Positions 6,884-13,056 of a stretch of DNA of 13,992 nt are shown here, one piece after another. The notes beneath the pieces were generated by a model. The model had not been told where the DNA came from. It saw only the letters and a list, made by a program, of their open reading frames with translations, and made no database searches. The translations under genes were made by a program, and so were the position numbers. Source of the stretch: Ardenticatenales bacterium. GTDB taxonomy: Bacteria; Chloroflexota; Anaerolineae; Promineifilales; UBA4811. The stretch covers positions 1 to 13,992 of the forward strand of contig DAOUVM010000020.1 in assembly GCA_030667645.1 (NCBI GenBank). Reading direction: 5' to 3'. The first letter of the stretch is position 1. Each line of letters starts with the position of its first letter.

Positions 6884-8143
6884 CTACACAACTGCAAAGG
6901 AGACAATGATCCCGGTCGCAATCATGGCGCCAAAGATCGGGAGGGCGGTCCGGCGTAAAGCGGGTGCCCCGGTCACGGCCGCGAGAAACGCCTTGGACGC
7001 CGTGTTTGCCAGCGCCGCGAGGGTGATGCCCTGGGCGGCCGCGCTCTCGGTGACGGCGCCCCCGGCAAGATTGGAGAGCGAGACCGTAATGGCGTCCACG
7101 TCAGTCAGCCCAGCGACAGCAGAGGAGACGTATACGCCGGCGGTGCCAAAGTTCTCTTGCGCTGCCTTGGAGATGAACAGGACAACGCCAAACAACAAGC
7201 CGAACTTGATGGCGGGCCAGATTGCAAACGGATTATTGGCGCTGATCTGCTCTTTGTCTTTGGCAATCGTCGCCTTTTTCTTTTGGCGGAACCAGAGATA
7301 AGCGCAGCCGATCAAGCCCACCCCCCCGGCACTGGCGATCGGGGTCAGCAGGATGGACCCCAGAGACGAGTTAATGGCAAAGACTACAACCAGAACACGA
7401 ATGAACATGATGGTAGAGGCCAGGACAATACCCAACGCCAGTTCGGGAGCCAGGCGGGGCTCCTCTCGGCTGTGCCGGGAAAAGCTCAAGGTGGTCGCCG
7501 TGCTGGACGCCAATCCGCCCAACAACCCTGCCAGCCCGATCCCCTGCTGCGACCCCATCGTCTTGATCAGCGCATAGCCTACCAGATTGATGCCGGCGAT
7601 CAGGACAACCATCTGCCAGATCCGGCGCGGATTGAGTACGTCCAGCGGCCCGTAGACCTGGTCAGGCAGAATGGGTAGAATGATCAAGGTGATCACCCCA
7701 AACTGAAGTGCGGCCGCAATGTCCTGTGGTCCAATCCGTTGGGAGAGTTGCTCCAGCGATTTTTTGGTGGCCAGCAACAACACCGTGACAACGGCCAGCG
7801 CGGCCGCCAACTCTGTCATCTGCCACCAGACCAAGGCGCCATAAACGAATACCAGCAGCGAAGCGATCTCGGTGGTCACGCCCGGGGCCCCGGCCGAGCC
7901 GGTCACGATGTGCGATGCCAGTATCAAGGCGCCCAGGGTGGCAAAGGAAACCGCAAACGACACGGGCGCAAAGTGGTCGCCCAGCATAGCGGCCGCGCAA
8001 CCCATCAAGGAGATCAGCGGAAAGGTGCGGATGCCGGCAAATGTATCCTTCTCTCGCTCTCGTTCTATTCCTACCATCAACCCCACGCCCAGAGCGATCC
8101 CAAAGCGTTGGAAGAGAATGGCTAGTTCCGGCAGTTCTGGCAT
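6884..8143 (-). CDS. MgtC/SapB and DUF4010 domain membrane protein
   Basis: Polytopic inner-membrane protein, 419 residues. The N-terminal third is MgtC/SapB-like: FGIALGVGLMVGIEREREKD, then TFPLISLMGC and a run of short membrane helices. The C-terminal two thirds match the DUF4010 pattern, with LAGLLGGLASSTATTLSFSR and GLTDVDAITVSLS followed by further helices; about eleven to twelve hydrophobic segments in all. MgtC proteins are tied to Mg2+ homeostasis, and the combined family is thought to be a transporter or sensor; the substrate is unknown. No Mg2+ leader or riboswitch is evident in the short 5' leader. It is transcribed from a promoter that shares its -35 box with the divergent trpS promoter, and it leads the operon with the MBL-fold gene. 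Confidence 0.92.
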   Translation of the reverse strand: MPELPELAILFQRFGIALGVGLMVGIEREREKDTFAGIRTFPLISLMGCAAAMLGDHFAPVSFAVSFATLGALILASHIVTGSAGAPGVTTEIASLLVFVYGALVWWQMTELAAALAVVTVLLLATKKSLEQLSQRIGPQDIAAALQFGVITLIILPILPDQVYGPLDVLNPRRIWQMVVLIAGINLVGYALIKTMGSQQGIGLAGLLGGLASSTATTLSFSRHSREEPRLAPELALGIVLASTIMFIRVLVVVFAINSSLGSILLTPIASAGGVGLIGCAYLWFRQKKKATIAKDKEQISANNPFAIWPAIKFGLLFGVVLFISKAAQENFGTAGVYVSSAVAGLTDVDAITVSLSNLAGGAVTESAAAQGITLAALANTASKAFLAAVTGAPALRRTALPIFGAMIATGIIVSFAVV

Positions 8144-8180
8144 GGCAAATCCAAAGGTCGTCGCCTGGCACGGTAGATCT

Positions 8181-8191
8181 GTCTGGCAGAC
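8181..8191. promoter_or_regulatory. Palindrome at the start of the leftward transcript
   Basis: GTCTG-G-CAGAC is a perfect 11-base inverted repeat lying just downstream of the -10 box of the leftward promoter, about where transcription would start. It is a candidate operator for the DUF4010/MBL operon. Short palindromes also arise by chance. Confidence 0.3.
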
Positions 8192-8195
8192 TAAA

Positions 8196-8224
8196 AGTGT
8201 ACTCTAACTGCGACCGCTTGACAA
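8196..8224 (-). promoter_or_regulatory. Leftward sigma70-type promoter for the DUF4010/MBL operon
   Basis: Read on the - strand: TTGTCA (8224-8219), a 17-base spacer and TACACT (8201-8196). This matches five of six -35 positions and four of six -10 positions at ideal spacing. It predicts a start near 8189 and a ~46-base leader. The -35 overlaps that of the rightward trpS promoter. Confidence 0.6.
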
Positions 8225-8246
8225 GCTCCCTACCCCATGCTAACAT
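8218..8246 (+). promoter_or_regulatory. Rightward sigma70-type promoter for trpS
   Basis: TTGACA (8218-8223), a perfect -35, is followed by a 17-base spacer and TAACAT (8241-8246). It predicts a start near 8253, about 26 bases before the T-box stem I, giving a leader of roughly 480 bases before trpS. Confidence 0.72.
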
Positions 8247-8278
8247 GTCGTTACAATCAAATAACCATCGACTGTGAA

Positions 8279-8528
8279 CCGGACTAGTAGCCGTTCTACG
8301 ACGCTCAGAGAGCCGCTGTCGGGTGGAAATGCGGTGCGTACGGGAACGGTGAATGGGCCGGAGAGTTGGAAAGGCGAAAGAACGGCCGCGGGCGGATTGA
8401 CTAGCCTTTTCCGGATTCATCTCCGTTAACCAGATGAAGGCATTCTCCTTGGGGCACTTTCCGCCCATAAGGCTGTGCCCCTTCGTGAGGCTGGCGGCGC
8501 CCCCTTTTTGTTTCACAGGGGGTTTTTT
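8279..8528 (+). promoter_or_regulatory. Tryptophan T-box riboswitch leader of trpS
   Basis: Senses uncharged tRNA-Trp and allows read-through into trpS when tryptophan charging is low. Stem I is complete. CCGG (8279-8282) pairs with CCGG (8358-8361). AGTA (8286-8289) faces GAA (8351-8353) as the loop E/S-turn. GCCGTTC (8290-8296) pairs with GAACGGT (8344-8350). AGAGAG lies at 8307-8312, and a GGTGGAA distal loop at 8322-8328 is closed by CCGC/GCGG. The codon directly after GAA is TGG (8354-8356), the tryptophan specifier, matching the gene downstream. A stem III-like hairpin pairs 8416-8422 with 8432-8438. A T-box-like string at 8488-8501 contains TGGC, which would pair with the GCCA end of tRNA-Trp. 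The terminator follows. The antiterminator pairing could not be resolved by eye. Confidence 0.87.
8500..8528 (+). terminator. Intrinsic terminator of the trpS T-box
   Basis: CCCCCT (8500-8505) pairs with AGGGGG (8517-8522) across an 11-base loop and is followed directly by six T (8523-8528). It lies at the end of the T-box leader, 205 bases before trpS, so it is the likely regulated termination point. Confidence 0.77.
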
Positions 8529-8554
8529 GTTGCCCGTCCACAGAGGATAGGTAG

Positions 8555-8668
8555 ATGATAAACGAAACGCGCAAACGGTCTTTTTGCGGCCTCCAACCGT
8601 CGGGCTACTGTACCGGGGCGTGGCGAGACTGGGGCAGACAGCAGGATAAGCGGGACAGCTTTGCATGA
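8555..8668 (+). CDS. Possible 37-codon leader ORF with two Trp codons
   Basis: An ATG at 8555, seven bases after AGAGGA, opens a 37-codon frame ending in TGA at 8666-8668. It lies between the T-box terminator and the trpS ribosome binding site. It contains A-W-R-D-W-G (Trp codons 8621-8623 and 8630-8632). No attenuator hairpin with a T-run follows it, and no family is recognised, so it is reported only as a candidate. Confidence 0.2.
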   Translation: MINETRKRSFCGLQPSGYCTGAWRDWGRQQDKRDSFA

Positions 8669-8732
8669 CTGCGTACGTATCCGATCAAATGAGAATGACG
8701 CCGAGAAACAGATCAACGAGCCAGGAGTGACC

Positions 8733-9797
8733 ATGAACGACAAGAAACGACTATTGACCGGCGACCGGCCCACCGGCAAGCTGCACCTGGGCCACTATGT
8801 CGGCAGTCTGACCAATCGAGTCCAGTTGCAGGACGAATATGAGTGCTACTTTCTCATCGCCGACCTGCACATGCTTACCACCAAACCGGACAAGGATGCC
8901 ATCTTTGCTCTGCGCACCAATACCTACGAGATGGTGCTGGACTATCTGGCGGCCGGAATTGATCCTGCCAAATCCACCATCTTTCTGCAATCCAGCGTCC
9001 ACGCCGTGTACGAGATGAACCTCTTTTTCGAGATGCTCGTCACCCTACCACGCCTGAGCCGCCTGCCCAGCATCAAAGAGATGGCCCGGGCCGCTCACCT
9101 GGATGACGAGGCGCTTCCCTTTGGGTTGGTGGGCTATCCGGTACTGCAGGCGGCCGACATTCTCATGCCCCGCGCCCACCTGGTGCCGGTCGGCAAAGAC
9201 AACGAGTCACACGTCGAGATCTCTCGGGAGATCTCCCGTCGCTTTAACCGGATGTACGACGAGGTGTTTCCCATCCCGGATGTCTTGATTGGCGACGTGC
9301 CCTCACTCGTGGGGACGGACGGGCAGTCCAAGATGTCCAAGAGCCTGGACAATGCGATCTTTCTTTCTGACGATGCCAAGACCGTGGCCAATAAGGTGCG
9401 CCGCATGTACACCGACCCCAAGCGGGTTCGGGCCGACATTCCCGGCACGGTGGAGGGCAACCCGGTTTTTATCTACCACGATGTCTTTAACCCGAACCGG
9501 TCCGAGGTGGAGGATCTCAAGGAACGCTACCGGCAAGGCCGGGTGGGGGATGTGGAGGTCAAGGAAAAACTCACCACGGCCCTCAATCAATTCCTGGATC
9601 CCCTGCGCGACCGCCGAGCCCACTTTCAGAGCCAATCGGGAATGGTCGAAGAGGCAATCTACGACGGAACCAAGCGCGCCAACGAGATTGGCGATGAGAC
9701 CCTGATGATGATGAAAAAGGCAATGGGTCTGACCGGGGTATGGAACCGGGTTTCGCGCAAGGCGCGAGCACGCAAGAAGACCAGAGCCCTGGACTGA
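8733..9797 (+). CDS. trpS: Tryptophanyl-tRNA synthetase
   Basis: Class I aminoacyl-tRNA synthetase that charges tRNA-Trp with tryptophan in the cytoplasm. The protein is 354 residues from the ATG at 8733. GDRPTGKLHLGHYVGSL holds the HIGH motif (HLGH, 18-21) and KMSKS lies at 200-204 within GQSKMSKSLDN. The start is set by AGGAG (8723-8727), five bases upstream, and by the family N-terminus; an in-frame TTG at 8661 would add 24 unrelated residues. The C-terminus ends in a Lys/Arg-rich stretch (SRKARARKKTR), a small extension that may help tRNA binding. Expression is predicted to depend on the T-box leader and on the promoter shared with the divergent operon. Its stop lies ten bases from the convergent methyltransferase stop. 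Confidence 0.96.
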   Translation: MNDKKRLLTGDRPTGKLHLGHYVGSLTNRVQLQDEYECYFLIADLHMLTTKPDKDAIFALRTNTYEMVLDYLAAGIDPAKSTIFLQSSVHAVYEMNLFFEMLVTLPRLSRLPSIKEMARAAHLDDEALPFGLVGYPVLQAADILMPRAHLVPVGKDNESHVEISREISRRFNRMYDEVFPIPDVLIGDVPSLVGTDGQSKMSKSLDNAIFLSDDAKTVANKVRRMYTDPKRVRADIPGTVEGNPVFIYHDVFNPNRSEVEDLKERYRQGRVGDVEVKEKLTTALNQFLDPLRDRRAHFQSQSGMVEEAIYDGTKRANEIGDETLMMMKKAMGLTGVWNRVSRKARARKKTRALD

Positions 9798-9807
9798 TCC
9801 CGAGCCG

Positions 9808-10536
9808 CTAGCCTTCTTTCTCCACCACTATCAAGTGGGAGAGACCCAGCGCCCGGAGTGGGGTGCGTTCCAGGGAGTAGGTCAGGCGGCGCAGCCAGCG
9901 GCCGAGCCGCGGCCGGCGCGCGACAATGTTGTCATAGCCCGGGAATATCTGGGTATGGTGCACAAGGTGCACCGGCAGCCGGGCAAACAGAGCCCGCAGA
10001 CGCCGGGTAGAATAAGCGCGCACGTGGGGGGCCAGCCGATTCCGCAGAACATCAGGCAGGTAATTGATGAGCGGCGTATTGCCGAAATGATACTCCCCCC
10101 TCCAATAGTGACCATGGGTCTCGAGGGGATACCAGCGATTGGGGCAAAAAACCACTATTCGGCCACCGATCCGTGCCACCCGAGTCATCTCCGCGGCCGC
10201 CTGGAAATCATCTTGCACGTGCTCGATCACCTCGTGGCTAAAGACCAGGTCAAACGTCCCGGCCCTGAAGGGCAGCGCCTCTCCCACCGCCTGAACGATC
10301 ATCGTGCCCGGTTGGCGGGCCTCCTTGGCGCGGTCCAGCTCCACTTCCACACCCACCACGTGAGGCGCGCAGCGCGCGAAAGCGGCCGTGTACATCCCCA
10401 CTCCACAGCCCACGTCCAGCACCTGTGGCGACCCATCTGACAGGGCCCACTGCCGGACCATTGCCATCCGGCGCTCTTGCCCCTCACGCCAGACATAGCT
10501 CGGGTTGCCGCGTGCGGCGGCTATCGGATCCCTCAC
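9808..10536 (-). CDS. SAM-dependent class I methyltransferase
   Basis: Transfers a methyl group from S-adenosylmethionine to an unknown substrate. VLDVGCGVGMYTAAFA is the SAM-binding motif I. GEALPFRAGTFDLVFSHEVIEHV gives motifs II/III of the UbiG/Methyltransf_11 branch. A basic C-terminal half follows (RRLRALFARLP, RPRLGRWLRRL) and may contact lipid or membrane. Start choice: GTG at 10536 overlaps the upstream stop as GTGA, with GGCGG six bases before it, matching the overlap style of this operon. ATG at 10554 is the alternative, with GGGAGA too close to it, and longer in-frame starts exist to 10623. It is last of four genes that begin with ubiE, so a quinone or lipid substrate is possible but unproven. 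Confidence 0.85.
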   Translation of the reverse strand: MRDPIAAARGNPSYVWREGQERRMAMVRQWALSDGSPQVLDVGCGVGMYTAAFARCAPHVVGVEVELDRAKEARQPGTMIVQAVGEALPFRAGTFDLVFSHEVIEHVQDDFQAAAEMTRVARIGGRIVVFCPNRWYPLETHGHYWRGEYHFGNTPLINYLPDVLRNRLAPHVRAYSTRRLRALFARLPVHLVHHTQIFPGYDNIVARRPRLGRWLRRLTYSLERTPLRALGLSHLIVVEKEG

Positions 10537-11012
10537 TGATTCCGCCTGGTCCATTCTCCCGCTTCCAACGCCCATTCTTCCCGGTGCGCAAACGCCACTC
10601 TGTTGTCCAGCCAGCGGATCCAATGGGGTACAATCCGGTAGACGTTGTGCCGTGCCAGGAACGTCACTCCCTCGGCAGCCGACAAGGAGCTGACAAAGCC
10701 GAACTTGCGACCATAACGCGCCAGCGCGCTGACCCGCTCCACCTTTCCCGTCAGCGCCTCACACGATCCTTCCAGTTGGACCCCCCTGATATCTTTCCAA
10801 TCCCAGGCTGGTGCGTGCACCGTTGCCGCCACCGCTGCATTGGCGGCGATGTTCCGGGCATGGCCGGCGCCTGGTTCAGAGACAAAAAAGAGGTTGAGCA
10901 GGTCGTCGGCAGTAAAGTAAAGATCGGCCGCGGCCGGCGCTCCGGCCTGGCTGACGGTCGCCAGCGTCAGGGTCGACTGCCGGAGGAGAAACTGGCGAAT
11001 CTGCTTCTTCAT
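10533..11012 (-). CDS. FMN-binding split-barrel protein, PNPOx/YhbP-like
   Basis: Small flavoprotein-like protein of the pyridoxamine-5'-phosphate oxidase superfamily, 159 residues. The N-terminus (LLRQSTLTLATVSQAGAP) is the first strand pair of the split barrel. GAGHARNIAANAAVAATV and DIRGVQLEGSCEAL are the usual cofactor-facing segments. The late IRWLDNRVAFAHREEW resembles the C-terminus of YhbP/UPF0306 proteins. It is unlikely to be true PdxH, because the substrate-binding C-terminal tail of that enzyme is not seen. It overlaps ubiX by four bases (ATGA) and the following methyltransferase similarly, so it is translationally coupled. A role near the flavin prenyltransferase is suggested by context only. 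Confidence 0.85.
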   Translation of the reverse strand: MKKQIRQFLLRQSTLTLATVSQAGAPAAADLYFTADDLLNLFFVSEPGAGHARNIAANAAVAATVHAPAWDWKDIRGVQLEGSCEALTGKVERVSALARYGRKFGFVSSLSAAEGVTFLARHNVYRIVPHWIRWLDNRVAFAHREEWALEAGEWTRRNQ

Positions 11013-11596
11013 GGAGCGGCCGGATGGAGCCCCTCCCAGCGATGGTAGATCTCGTTCTCAAAGCCCAGCCTCTGCAGGGCGCGGCCAATGGTGTCATCAA
11101 TGATCTCACCGGTTGTCGCCGGCCGGGCGTACCAGTTGGGGACCGGCGGCATGACAATGGCGCCCATCTCGGCCGCCTGCGCCATCAGCCGCAGATGACC
11201 CAGATGAAGCGGCGTTTCCCGCACCAACAAGAGCAGCGGCCGGCCCTCTTTGAGTTGCACATCGGCCGCCCGGCTGATCAGATCGGCCGCATAGCTGTGG
11301 GCGATGGCAGAGAGGGTCTTGATGGAGCACGGCGCCACGATCATCCCCGCGACGTCAAATGAACCGCTGGCGATCGAGGCGCCGATATTGTCGGGCTGGT
11401 GGACCACGTCGGCCAGCGCCAGCACGTCGTCCACCATCCAGTCGGTCTCCTGGGCGATGATGAAACGGGCGGCCGGCGAAGCAACCAGATGGGTTTCAAC
11501 CTTCGGGTCCGTACCCAGGACCTCCAGCAAGCGGATCCCATAGATCGCTCCGCTGGCCCCACTGATGGCTATGATGAGACGCCGGGTCATGGTCAC
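11009..11596 (-). CDS. ubiX: Flavin prenyltransferase UbiX
   Basis: Joins a dimethylallyl group to FMN to make prenylated FMN, the cofactor of UbiD-type decarboxylases in quinone biosynthesis. The 195-residue protein is of normal length. LIIAISGASGAIYGIRLLE is the FMN-binding N-terminus. Characteristic segments follow: LVRETPLHLGHLRLM, VMPPVPNWYARP and TTGEIIDDTIGRALQRLG. The GTG at 11596 overlaps the ubiE stop as GTGA; the ATG at 11590 is an equally good start and fits the family N-terminus slightly better. No ubiD partner lies in this window. With ubiE directly upstream, menaquinone biosynthesis is the likely pathway in a Chloroflexota-type organism. Confidence 0.94.
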   Translation of the reverse strand: MTMTRRLIIAISGASGAIYGIRLLEVLGTDPKVETHLVASPAARFIIAQETDWMVDDVLALADVVHQPDNIGASIASGSFDVAGMIVAPCSIKTLSAIAHSYAADLISRAADVQLKEGRPLLLLVRETPLHLGHLRLMAQAAEMGAIVMPPVPNWYARPATTGEIIDDTIGRALQRLGFENEIYHRWEGLHPAAP

Positions 11597-12348
11597 TGCT
11601 CGGCCGGCCTCGTCCCCACGACGATCGCGGCCGTGCCCAGCATCAGGGGGCGATAATGAACTTGCTGCAAGCTCGCCTCCCGGAACAACGTAACCAGGCC
11701 TTCCGGCCGCCGAAAGTTGGCAATGCTGTTCGGCAGGTAGCGATACGCTTCCGGCTGACCGGCAACCAGCCCTCCCAACAGTGGGCAGAAACGGCCCAGG
11801 TAAAAGTTGACCAGCGGCCGGACCCGGTTGGCCGGTGGCGGGGTGGCATCCAGGGCCACCAGCCGGCCGGCCGGCTTTAGCACCCGGACCTGCTCGCGCA
11901 GCGCCGCCAGCGGATCGTCGAGGTTGCGCAGCAAAAAGGCGGACGTGACAGCGTCAAAGCGCTCCGATGGAAAGGGAAGTATATAAGTGTCGGCACCCGC
12001 CCAATCCTCCGGCCGCGCCCGCTGCCCTCCCCGACGCCCCGCCCGGGCCTTGTTTCGCCCCACCCGCATCATCTCGAGAGAGAAATCGGCTGCCACCACC
12101 CTGAGATCGGGGATCAGCGTCCGGGCGACGCGCGCCACGTCGCCGGTACCGGCCGCCACATCCAGCAACAGATCTCCCGGCCGCAGGCCGGCCGCTTGCA
12201 CGGTCAGCCTGCGCCAGCGCAGATCCTGTCCGGCCGACATCAACCGGTTCATCAAGTCATAGCGCGGCGAGATCTGGGCAAACATCCGTCGTACCGATCG
12301 CCCACGAAAAGAGCGTGCCAGTTCAATCTTGTTTGCACAAGCGTCCAC
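11593..12348 (-). CDS. ubiE: Demethylmenaquinone/ubiquinone C-methyltransferase UbiE-like
   Basis: SAM-dependent methyltransferase that adds the ring methyl group in the last step of menaquinone synthesis. RRMFAQISPRYDLMNRLMSAGQDLRWRR is the family N-terminal signature. LDVAAGTGDVA is the SAM motif. FDAVTSAFLLRNLDDPLAALRE and VRVLKPAGRLVALDATPP complete the fold, and the C-terminus matches in length (about 251 residues). The loop between the SAM motif and motif II is longer and Arg-rich (RAGRRGGQRARPED). Start is uncertain: GTG 12348 gives a normal length, TTG 12357 and GTG 12396 would add 3 or 16 residues, and none has a strong ribosome binding site. First gene of the four-gene overlapping operon. 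Confidence 0.92.
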   Translation of the reverse strand: MDACANKIELARSFRGRSVRRMFAQISPRYDLMNRLMSAGQDLRWRRLTVQAAGLRPGDLLLDVAAGTGDVARVARTLIPDLRVVAADFSLEMMRVGRNKARAGRRGGQRARPEDWAGADTYILPFPSERFDAVTSAFLLRNLDDPLAALREQVRVLKPAGRLVALDATPPPANRVRPLVNFYLGRFCPLLGGLVAGQPEAYRYLPNSIANFRRPEGLVTLFREASLQQVHYRPLMLGTAAIVVGTRPAEQ

Positions 12349-12361
12349 TGATCTCAATCCT

Positions 12362-12374
12362 GCCCCGAGGGGGC
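12362..12374 (-). other. Short GC hairpin just upstream of ubiE
   Basis: GCCCC (12362-12366) pairs with GGGGC (12370-12374) around a three-base loop. It lies 14 bases before the preferred ubiE start on the - strand and could affect translation. It has no T-run, so it is not a terminator. Confidence 0.3.
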
Positions 12375-12548
12375 CGTTCCCGCTGCAGTTCGGCACCGCT
12401 CAAGGGAGAAAAGTGAGGGGATTCATTCACCCTGACCATGGGTATGGTACTGCAAGAGGCGGCCGAGGGCAAGCGGGCTGTCGTAACGGCGGCCCGAAGC
12501 TGAGCAAACATCGGACCCCTGACGACGCAGGGCATGGGCAAAGCTCTC

Positions 12549-12577
12549 ATTCAACACGAATACCGCCCATTATGCAA
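12549..12577 (-). promoter_or_regulatory. Candidate leftward promoter module A, upstream of ubiE
   Basis: On the - strand TTGCAT (12577-12572), a 17-base spacer and TTGAAT (12554-12549). It is a weak match alone, but its surroundings (CACGAA 12555-12560, CTCTCATT 12544-12551, GGGCATGG 12530-12537 on the + strand) recur at module B. Confidence 0.4.
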
Positions 12578-12636
12578 GTTCCACGAATTCCCACTTTTTG
12601 TGTGAACTGGGCATGCTCCCGATTCCCGATTCTCTT

Positions 12637-12719
12637 CGCACTTGACTTTCCGCTTCTAATGCGGAATCAGGTGCACTCTGCGTCCGCAAAAGCCAAGTTG
12701 TTTTTGATCAAGTACTTTG
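12637..12719 (+). repeat. Structured repeat, copy 1
   Basis: The core 12645-12719 matches copy 2 (12913-12988) at about 70 of 76 positions. Internal hairpin TTCCGC (12648-12653)/GCGGAA (12661-12666). The arms ACTTGA (12640-12645) and TCAAGT (12708-12713) are complementary, so the whole unit can fold end to end. The 5' edge CGCACT (12637-12642) is shared with copy 2; the matching AGTGCG at the 3' edge is missing here. Confidence 0.8.
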
Positions 12720-12755
12720 GGCGACCTTGACGTGGCAGACGGCAACGGGCGGCCG

Positions 12756-12800
12756 ATTCCGAAAATGATTGTTCCGGTAATTGCTGTTCCGGTAATTGTT
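12756..12800 (+). repeat. Tandem 15-base repeat, about three units
   Basis: Two units with identical 13-base GTTCCGGTAATTG (12771-12783 and 12786-12798) follow a diverged unit, ATTCCGAAAATGATT (12756-12770), at the same period of 15. It lies between the two structured repeats. It is too short to be a CRISPR array and has no spacers. Confidence 0.65.
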
Positions 12801-12899
12801 TTTCAGTGAAATCTCTGATTCAATTATCGTTTCGGAGGCGTGGCATGGCCCGTGGTTCGCGGCGGGTGGGATGAGGATCGATCCCTCCAATCCATTGTT

Positions 12900-12995
12900 C
12901 GCACTTCAAAAAACTTTCCGCTTTGAATGCGGAATCAGGTGCACTCTGCGTCCGCAAAAGGCCAAGTTGTTTTTGAAAAAGTACTTTGCAGTGCG
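12900..12995 (+). repeat. Structured repeat, copy 2 (most complete)
   Basis: Bounded by perfect inverted ends CGCACT (12900-12905) and AGTGCG (12990-12995). Inside, ACTT/AAGT and CAAAAA (12907-12912)/TTTTTG (12970-12975) extend the pairing of the two arms. TTCCGC (12916-12921)/GCGGAA (12929-12934) forms the inner hairpin. Read on the - strand, the inner hairpin is followed by a run of six T, resembling a weak intrinsic terminator. Confidence 0.8.
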
Positions 12996-13056
12996 ATGTG
13001 ATCCATTGGCGTCCTGTTATCTGATCCGGCACCCGGTCATCGCGGGCATGGCTCTC

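Noticed and set aside
8456..8464. ACTTTCCGC in the T-box leader, matching the start of the structured repeat
   Set aside because: Only nine bases match; none of the other repeat blocks follow, so chance is likelier.
7662..8666. Long - strand frame (334 codons) across the DUF4010 gene 5' part, the promoters and the T-box
   Set aside because: It runs through regulatory elements on both strands and shows no family features; the DUF4010 frame explains the coding part.
12397..12548. Riboswitch in the ubiE leader
   Set aside because: Several short complementary segments exist, but I could not match any known riboswitch core such as SAM, TPP, cobalamin or FMN.
12323..12550. - strand frame of 75 codons overlapping the ubiE start
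   Set aside because: It begins within the candidate promoter -10 region and has no recognisable features; more likely part of the ubiE leader.
12708..12890. - strand frame of 60 codons with periodic N-Y-R-N residues
   Set aside because: The periodicity is just the tandem 15-mer translated; no ribosome site or conserved product.
12637..12995. CRISPR array
   Set aside because: Repeats are ~75-96 bases, only two copies here with a ~180-base interval, no regular spacers and no cas genes.
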